19,638 bases of DNA from a candidate division Zixibacteria bacterium RBG_16_43_9 (lineage in GTDB: Bacteria > Zixibacteria > MSB-5A5 > RBG-16-43-9), in the NCBI GenBank assembly GCA_001775355.1, contig MEWM01000025.1, forward strand, positions 1 to 19,638, in the 5' to 3' direction. The notes below the pieces were generated by a model, which was not told the DNA's origin, made no database searches, and saw nothing but the letters and a program-made list of their open reading frames with translations. Made by a program: the position numbers and the translations under genes. This document shows positions 14,723 through 19,638 of the stretch, piece after piece (position 1 is the stretch's first letter; each line of letters begins with the position of its first letter).

Positions 14723-14794
14723 CTATTTCTAAAACTAAAAACATCGCGAGGCTGAAACCCTGCCCTACGTTATTTTAGCGGCTATGGTAGAACC

Positions 14795-14817
14795 GTAGGC
14801 GGAGCACCCTGCTCCGC
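14795..14817 (+). repeat. GTAG-bounded hairpin with GCGGAGCA stem
   Basis: GTAG is followed by a perfect 8-bp stem GCGGAGCA/TGCTCCGC with a CCC loop. A further GTAGGGCAGGG-type segment lies to its left on the minus strand (about 14757-14768). Confidence 0.6.
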
Positions 14818-14838
14818 TATTAGAACTTCGAAACCTAT

Positions 14839-14866
14839 TAGGGACAGGACACTGTCCTGTCCCTAC
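14839..14866 (-). repeat. 27-nt perfect palindrome with GTAG boundary
   Basis: A 13-nt arm TAGGGACAGGACA (14839-14851) and its exact complement (14853-14865) flank a single base; read on the minus strand it begins GTAG. It lies 15 nt beyond the stop codon of the minus-strand protease gene and could act in 3'-end formation, though no strong T-tract follows. Confidence 0.7.
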
Positions 14867-14880
14867 AACTACAAAAACTT

Positions 14881-15963
14881 TCAGTGCAACCTGATCGGTG
14901 CTGGAGAAAAACAGAGGATAAAAATGATGAGGGAAACCCAACCCACAACTTTTCTTTTGCTATCCAGAGGAACAACATCATTCAAAGTCGGCGGATGAGG
15001 TATCCTGACGATAAAAGCCAGAACCAGCCAGATAAGCCAGCCCTGCCACAGGAAAATCCCCAAAGGTATCAAACTCAAAACTATAATTCGGGCAATTAAC
15101 CTTTGTTTTTTGCCGAACAAAGCGTAGGCAATATGCCCTCCATCTAATTGTCCGATAGGGAGAAGATTAAGCATAGTTACCAGTAATCCAGCCCAACCTG
15201 CAAAAGCCATAGGGCTTAAAAGTGTGTTATATCCGGTTGGAACCTCTTTCATAACCAACCAGGAGACTAATTTGAAGGCTAAGGAATCTCCCAGCATAAT
15301 CCCCTGACCCGGGATCTCTTTTACAACTTGAGACGTTGCCAGCCCCAAAGCCAGAGCTATAACCGAGACCACAAATCCGGCAATAGGACCTGTTGCGCCA
15401 ACATCTAAAAGCTCTTTTCTATTTTTAAAAGGAGCTTTTGAACGGATTATTGCCCCGAACGTTCCCAAAATGTTCAGCCCGGGTATGCCGGGAATGAAAT
15501 AAGGCAAAGAGACTTTTATTCTGCTTCTTTTAGACATAAGATAATGCCCGAATTCGTGAAACAGCAAAATCAAAAGCAGAGGCACTGCAAAAGTCGCTCC
15601 TCTGTAGATAAGAAATGGATTCTTAGAGATGTCCTGATTTTCCATAAAGGCACCAGTGGCGAAAGTTGTCAGGACCGTTAATAAGAAAAGGAATATGTTA
15701 ACCCAAGGTAAGGAAGGCTTGACCACCTTTCCGATTCTGGAAAGCTCCATAATAGTCTGAGTGCCGTTCTGGTCGAACCTTACATTATATCCTATTTCCG
15801 AGAGACGTCTTGTGACGTCATCCTTCCAGTCCTCCATCGGAAACCAGGGAGAACCTAAAATAGTGATATTCTGGCCATCATAATAGACCCCTCTGATCTC
15901 AAGGAGAGTCCCCAGAGAGTCCCTGATCCTGCCTATCTCCAGCCTTAATTCCTCTTTGTTCAT
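14881..15963 (-). CDS. Site-2 protease family (M50) intramembrane metalloprotease
   Basis: A 360-residue polytopic membrane protein. After an N-terminal cytosolic region of about 85 residues come hydrophobic segments holding the zinc motif HEFGH (136-140), the GTFG segment (167-170) and the second motif NLLPIGQLDGG (266-276), whose aspartate is the third zinc ligand. All catalytic residues are present. There is no PDZ insertion, so it resembles the cyanobacterial/plant EGY and generic S2P groups rather than RseP. Its substrate is unknown; family members often release membrane-held regulators. ATG 15963 has no strong binding site. It follows argS by 91 nt that hold a repeat. Confidence 0.9.
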   Translation of the reverse strand: MNKEELRLEIGRIRDSLGTLLEIRGVYYDGQNITILGSPWFPMEDWKDDVTRRLSEIGYNVRFDQNGTQTIMELSRIGKVVKPSLPWVNIFLFLLTVLTTFATGAFMENQDISKNPFLIYRGATFAVPLLLILLFHEFGHYLMSKRSRIKVSLPYFIPGIPGLNILGTFGAIIRSKAPFKNRKELLDVGATGPIAGFVVSVIALALGLATSQVVKEIPGQGIMLGDSLAFKLVSWLVMKEVPTGYNTLLSPMAFAGWAGLLVTMLNLLPIGQLDGGHIAYALFGKKQRLIARIIVLSLIPLGIFLWQGWLIWLVLAFIVRIPHPPTLNDVVPLDSKRKVVGWVSLIIFILCFSPAPIRLH

Positions 15964-15986
15964 AATTATCTTAAATACAGTTCAAA

Positions 15987-16047
15987 AGTTTGTTCGTTTG
16001 TCCATTTGTTCGAAACTTACAAACGCCAAACTCCAAACGAACAAACT
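15987..16047. repeat. Inverted repeat built from GTTTG octads and CAAAC heptads
   Basis: A 14-nt arm (15987-16000) and its exact complement (16034-16047) flank 33 nt. The left side is three octads GTTTGTTC, GTTTGTCC, ATTTGTTC; the right side is heptads CAAACNN (GC, TC, GA) plus a unit slipped by one base. It fills most of the argS-protease gap. Confidence 0.75.
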
Positions 16048-16054
16048 GTTTTCC

Positions 16055-17752
16055 CTACATCTTCTCGGGAGATTTAATTCCCAGAATACTCAGCCCTGAC
16101 TTAATCACAGTCTGAACAGCTTTGACCAGAAGCATTCTCGCTTTCGTGGACTCAACATTTTCAGTGATAATTCTTTCCTTCTGATAAAATCGGTTAAATA
16201 AGGATGCAAGCTCTATAAGGTAAGAGCAAATCAGAGCTGGGTCATACTCTCTGGCTGAGCTTTTTATCCTTCTTGGGAAATCCTCCAACCTTTTGATGAG
16301 CAAATGCTCTTCTTCGGTCGAAAGGGATTTGAAGTCCACTTTGTTTTCTATGGGTTGTGCATACTTGCGAATCAGACTGCTCAGCCGGGCGTGGGTATAT
16401 TGAACATAAGGACCAGTTTCCCCTTCAAAATTAAGAACCTTATCCCAGTCAAAATCGATATCCTTATTTCTCCGGGTGAAAAGATTGGCAAATATAACCG
16501 CACCTATACCCACATCAAATGCGACTTTTTCTTTATTCTCCAAATCAGGGTTTTTCTCCTTTATTATCTTCAGAGCTAATTCGATCGATTTGTTGAGCAC
16601 ATCCTCCAGTAGCACGATGTTCCCCTTGCGTGTAGACATCATCTTCTGTTTGAATTTCACCCAGCCGAAATCAACATGCACCAAATCCTTTGCCCAGGGA
16701 TAGCACATAAGCTCTAAAACCTTGAAAAGCTGCTGGAAATAAAGTTTCTGAGCGCTACCTACAATATAAAGCGCCTTGTGAAAATGATAAGTTTCATACC
16801 TGTAAATTGCCGCACAGATATCCCTGGTGGCATAGAGACTCGCCTCATCCTTTTTTCTTATGAGGCAGGGAGGCATATCATATTTTTCTAAATTGACAAT
16901 CAGGGCATCCTGGCTTATCTCTGTCAACCCCATCTGGTTCATTTTGTCAATTGTCTTTTCGATAAATTGATTATAAAAACTCTCGCCTGCATAGGAATCA
17001 AAGGAGATATCCAGCATCTTGTAAATTCGATTGAACTCATCCAGACTGAAATTTTTGAACTTTTCCCAGAGCCCTAAAGCCTCTTTATCGCCATCCTCTA
17101 ATCTCTTGAACCATCTTCTGGCTTCTTCCTCTAATTCGGGCCTCCCTTCTGCTTCCTGGTGAAACCTCACATACAGGTCATAAAGTGTTGCTATGGGATC
17201 AGAGGAAAGCTCTTTTTCCTCACCCCACATCTTATATGCGGCTATTACCTTGCCGAATTGAGTTCCCCAGTCTCCCAGATGATTTATCCTTATAGCCTCA
17301 TATCCCAATTTCTTGAAGATATTGTACAGAGCATTCCCGATCACAGTCGACCTGAGATGCCCGATCCCGAAGGGCTTGGCGATATTCGGATGAGAGTAGT
17401 CCATCACGATGGTCTTCCCTTTTCCTTGAGTATCTGAGCCATAGTCCAAATCTCTTTCAAATATTTCCTGTAGCACATACTCTGCGAATTTCTCACGGTT
17501 TACCTTGAAATTAATATAAGGTCCAATCGGATAAATCTGTTCAATCATCTCTTTAGGCATAAGCTCTGAGGAGAGTTTAGAAGCAATTTCTTGAGGAGGC
17601 TTCTTCAGTTCTTTGCTTAAAATATGACAGGGAAATGCATAGTCCCCGAACTTCTCCTCTGGCGGAACTTCGATGAGAGATTCTATTTTCTCAGGAGGAA
17701 ATTCTATCTTGCTTTTTATTATTTCTATTATCTCTTGCACAAATTTATTCAT
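16055..17752 (-). CDS. argS: Arginyl-tRNA synthetase
   Basis: A 565-residue class I synthetase that charges tRNA-Arg. Visible features are the N-terminal Add-1 domain (EKFGDYAFPC), the DYSHPNIAKPFGIGH segment with a HIGH-type motif (129-132), the INHLGDWGTQFGK signature (about 156-168), KMMSTRKGN as the KMSKS-equivalent (370-378), and the C-terminal anticodon-binding domain ending LGIKSPEKM. Length and order are normal. The ATG at 17752 has AAGG 7-8 nt upstream. It lies between an MFS gene and a protease gene on the same strand; the gaps hold heptad repeats, and no T-box leader is seen. Confidence 0.97.
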   Translation of the reverse strand: MNKFVQEIIEIIKSKIEFPPEKIESLIEVPPEEKFGDYAFPCHILSKELKKPPQEIASKLSSELMPKEMIEQIYPIGPYINFKVNREKFAEYVLQEIFERDLDYGSDTQGKGKTIVMDYSHPNIAKPFGIGHLRSTVIGNALYNIFKKLGYEAIRINHLGDWGTQFGKVIAAYKMWGEEKELSSDPIATLYDLYVRFHQEAEGRPELEEEARRWFKRLEDGDKEALGLWEKFKNFSLDEFNRIYKMLDISFDSYAGESFYNQFIEKTIDKMNQMGLTEISQDALIVNLEKYDMPPCLIRKKDEASLYATRDICAAIYRYETYHFHKALYIVGSAQKLYFQQLFKVLELMCYPWAKDLVHVDFGWVKFKQKMMSTRKGNIVLLEDVLNKSIELALKIIKEKNPDLENKEKVAFDVGIGAVIFANLFTRRNKDIDFDWDKVLNFEGETGPYVQYTHARLSSLIRKYAQPIENKVDFKSLSTEEEHLLIKRLEDFPRRIKSSAREYDPALICSYLIELASLFNRFYQKERIITENVESTKARMLLVKAVQTVIKSGLSILGIKSPEKM

Positions 17753-17766
17753 CTTTTTTCCTTTTA

Positions 17767-17815
17767 GCTACAAGCTACGAGCTACTTGCTACCTGCTCCT
17801 TTCTCCTCGCTACTC
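17767..17815. repeat. Heptad array GCTACNN running into the MFS stop codon
   Basis: Seven units of 7 nt in perfect register over 49 nt. Five keep GCTAC (variable pairs AA, GA, TT, CT and, last, TC); units five and six are degenerate (GCTCCTT and TCTCCTC). The last unit covers the TAG stop codon of the MFS gene (17810-17812) and part of its final codon. The array fills the MFS-argS gap just upstream of the argS ribosome binding site. Confidence 0.85.
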
Positions 17816-19117
17816 ATACTTAAGGTCCGACGGAACTTTCTGAGTCTCTGCTTCTAAAATAAAGGGCTTAAATTTACCTAATTCACGATCCTCCTTACCG
17901 GAGAAAAAGTAAAAATACAGAATGCTGGAGATAATGTAAAGTCCCGTAGCGATCAATAACGGCAAAACGTATCCGGAAGACTGGATAAGCTTCCCGCCAA
18001 AGCTTGCGCTTATTCCCCAGGACAGGGTCCAGGCTAAAGCAGTTAGACTGTTAGTCAACGGTTGTTCTTTCTCGTTTACCTTCTCCATAGAGAAATTAGT
18101 CGAGATCGGCTGGCTCATATTCATCAAAGCACCTCTTAAAAGGAATGCTAAAACAGCCAAGGGCAGAAAATAACTGAAAGCCAGGCAGAGCATAAAAGGA
18201 ATGGAAGCTAATTGAGTATAGACGATGCTTTTGATCATCCCGATCTTTTTGGACAGCACCGGACCTAATATAATTCCTGCCAGCATAAAAACCTGCAAAA
18301 GCGCATAATAGACCCCAATGCTTTCCGCCGGCAGACCGAATCTCTCCCTGAAATAAAGATTCAAAAAGGGGATGATCAATCCTGCACCCAGGCCTAAAAT
18401 GAAAAAAGGGATACAGAGCCTTAAAAGTAACCCTCCTCTTTCCTTTAAAAGCTTAAAATCCCAGACCAGACTTTCTTCATTTTTGTTTGGAGTCTCCTCA
18501 TGCCGTATCAGATAAAAAGGAATCAAACCAACCAAGCCGAAAAGAATTGCTACATAAAGTGAACCACGGTATGCCCAGACCTGATCTCCAAGTAAGCTGT
18601 TAAGCAGGCTCACCAGATACCCTCCTCCCAGACTTCCCACAATTCCGGCGAAAATCATTATCCCGAAATTCATACTGAAAAGATAGGTTCTTTCCTGCGG
18701 GGTGCTGTTTTTCATAAAAAAAGGAGCAGCCGCCACTCTGTAGGAAGTCACGCTCATCCCTAAGAAAAAGCTCACTAAAAGTAATCCTTTAAATCCCAGG
18801 ATGCTTACCTGAAGGAAATATAATACAGCAGCTAAAATGGTGGAAAATACGAGTATTTTTCTAATCTGGATTTTCTGCAAGATGTAGGCAACTGGCAATG
18901 TAATAACAACAGCACCCCAGGCGTTCATAGACAAAATCTGGCCAATAGCGCTTTCACCAAAAGAAAGCTCTTTCAGATAAAGATTAAGCAAAAGCTGAAA
19001 CCCCGCAAACGCCAGCCCGATAAAAAAAGCGCCGAGTAAAAACAGTCTGGCGTTCTTAGAGAATAACTTTAAGTGATGGATGTAAGTCCTTATACCATCT
19101 TGTAATCTATTGTTCAT
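17810..19117 (-). CDS. Major facilitator superfamily transporter
   Basis: A 435-residue integral membrane protein with about 12 hydrophobic segments in two halves separated by a charged loop near residues 205-225 (IRHEETPNKNEESLVWDFKL). The first half has an MFS-like loop after helix 2 (LQKIQIRKILV), and long glycine- and leucine-rich helices follow. Such proteins move small solutes or drugs across the inner membrane by proton coupling; nothing in the sequence fixes the substrate. The ATG at 19117 has only a weak AAGAA upstream. The stop codon lies within the heptad array shared with the argS leader. Confidence 0.85.
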   Translation of the reverse strand: MNNRLQDGIRTYIHHLKLFSKNARLFLLGAFFIGLAFAGFQLLLNLYLKELSFGESAIGQILSMNAWGAVVITLPVAYILQKIQIRKILVFSTILAAVLYFLQVSILGFKGLLLVSFFLGMSVTSYRVAAAPFFMKNSTPQERTYLFSMNFGIMIFAGIVGSLGGGYLVSLLNSLLGDQVWAYRGSLYVAILFGLVGLIPFYLIRHEETPNKNEESLVWDFKLLKERGGLLLRLCIPFFILGLGAGLIIPFLNLYFRERFGLPAESIGVYYALLQVFMLAGIILGPVLSKKIGMIKSIVYTQLASIPFMLCLAFSYFLPLAVLAFLLRGALMNMSQPISTNFSMEKVNEKEQPLTNSLTALAWTLSWGISASFGGKLIQSSGYVLPLLIATGLYIISSILYFYFFSGKEDRELGKFKPFILEAETQKVPSDLKYE

Positions 19118-19132
19118 TTCTTGAGTATTTTT

Positions 19133-19157
19133 GTAGCGTCAGGGTTTATCCCTGACG
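19133..19157 (+). repeat. GTAGCGTC hairpin element, copy 2
   Basis: GTAG (19133-19136), then an 8-bp stem CGTCAGGG/CCCTGACG around TTTAT, followed on the plus strand by TTTTCTTTCTT. It fills the gap between the MFS and DUF1016 genes. Compared with copy 1 (2753-2777), two stem pairs differ and both are compensated. Confidence 0.75.
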
Positions 19158-19167
19158 TTTTCTTTCT

Positions 19168-19638
19168 TCATTTTTTCTTGTAATTTCCGAGACGTCGTTT
19201 CGGAAATTTCGCACACAGTGTGTTCCATATTTCGGATTGGCTATACTGTGTCAAGCCTTTCTGAAATACTTCAGACGGTGTCCGAAATATTATCATTAAT
19301 TCGGTAGACAGCGTCTGCTCTTTTTTATTCTTCGATAATTTACCAGACACCGTCTGGGATTTTTTAGTTAACAATTTCCCAGACACTGTCTGGGAAATTC
19401 GAGTATCCTTATATATAAGATAGAATTGGCGCATCAAACGCAGGTTTTCCCTTCCAAATCCCTTACCAAATTTACTTGCAAGGTCCCGTGACAGTTGCTC
19501 AAGAAGTAATTCTCCATACTCCGCCCTTTCTTTCCCCTTCTGCTCATACTCCACAACCCTTCTCCCGACAAGCCAGTAAGTAGCCACCAGAACAGTATTA
19601 ACATACCGCACCGCCGCCTTACGCCCCTGCTCAATCAG
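19168..19638 (-). CDS. DUF1016 N-terminal domain protein (YhcG-like), 5' partial and lacking the nuclease domain
   Basis: The frame is open to the right edge, so the true start is outside the window. About 75 residues match the DUF1016 N-terminal domain: VNTVLVATYWLVGRR, EQKGKERAEYGELLLEQLS, KFGKGFGRENLRLMRQFY. Full-length relatives (YhcG/PDDEXK family) continue through an LSWSHY segment into a PD-(D/E)XK-type nuclease domain. Here neither is found; instead there are copies of an ISQTVSGKL-like nonapeptide that decay (EQTLSTEL, FRTPSEVF, NTLCAKF), then a short lysine-rich tail and stop. The last repeat copy is out of frame, which points to a frameshift. It is probably a truncated remnant rather than a working nuclease. 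Confidence 0.75.
   Translation of the reverse strand: MIEQGRKAAVRYVNTVLVATYWLVGRRVVEYEQKGKERAEYGELLLEQLSRDLASKFGKGFGRENLRLMRQFYLIYKDTRISQTVSGKLLTKKSQTVSGKLSKNKKEQTLSTELMIIFRTPSEVFQKGLTQYSQSEIWNTLCAKFPKRRLGNYKKK
19182..19399. repeat. Array of about seven palindromic units within the DUF1016 gene
   Basis: Each unit has the form AATTTCC-N-AGAC, a 3-nt centre, GTCT and the mirrored flank. The unit at 19373-19399 is a perfect 27-nt palindrome (13+1+13). The one at 19182-19208 has 12-nt arms with one mismatch. Units centred near 19350 and 19311 are progressively decayed, as are those near 19278, 19248 and 19218. Centre-to-centre steps are 36, 39, 33, 30 and 30 nt (all multiples of three), then 23 nt. 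Confidence 0.75.

Noticed and set aside
19168..19638. A working DUF1016/YhcG defence-type nuclease
   Set aside because: The segment after the N-terminal domain has only decayed repeats and no LSWSHY or PD-(D/E)XK region before the stop, so activity is unlikely.

Overview
The window comes from a Gram-negative bacterium of moderate G+C. It encodes an outer-membrane assembly pair (TamA/TamB) and a secreted protein that ends in a type IX secretion (T9SS)-like C-terminal sorting domain with an NYPNPFNP motif. That combination suggests a member of the FCB superphylum or a neighbouring candidate phylum (Zixibacteria, KSB1 or WOR-3-like lineages). This placement is inferred from family distribution; no marker gene in the window fixes it.

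Layout. Positions 1-2482 (minus strand) hold an iron-sulfur/tRNA-thiolation operon, iscR-iscS-iscU-mnmA, with a clear sigma70-type promoter. IscS can supply sulfur both to the IscU scaffold and to MnmA, and IscR is the expected feedback regulator. Positions 2583-2777 are a dense cluster of five hairpins. Positions 2784-4164 hold a class I glutamine-amidotransferase-fold hydrolase overlapping a thiE gene. Positions 4165-4468 are gene-free: they contain a heptad repeat, a hairpin element and a 5' remnant of a second copy of the hydrolase gene. Positions 4469-9936 encode tamB then tamA, coupled through a TAATG overlap. A divergent intergenic region leads into a plus-strand response regulator (REC-GAF-HD-GYP, c-di-GMP turnover), which converges through a bidirectional terminator on a minus-strand secreted protein with four carboxypeptidase-regulatory-like repeats. 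That secreted gene has a well-matched sigma54 (-24/-12) promoter. A divergent flavin-reductase-like gene follows. Then, on the minus strand, come MFS transporter, argS and a membrane site-2 protease. The right edge holds the end of a DUF1016/YhcG-type gene that lacks its nuclease domain.

No complete defence system or other obviously new multi-gene system is visible. The unusual material is repetitive DNA. (1) Four loci carry degenerate heptad arrays with the same architecture, a conserved pentamer plus two variable bases, but each with a different pentamer. One lies inside a coding region, and one runs into a stop codon. (2) Many intergenic hairpins begin with GTAG (or end with CTAC) outside an otherwise variable stem; one pair shows compensatory base changes. 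(3) The DUF1016 gene carries about seven degenerate copies of a palindromic DNA unit that encodes an ISQTVSGKL-like nonapeptide, and the last copy is out of frame.
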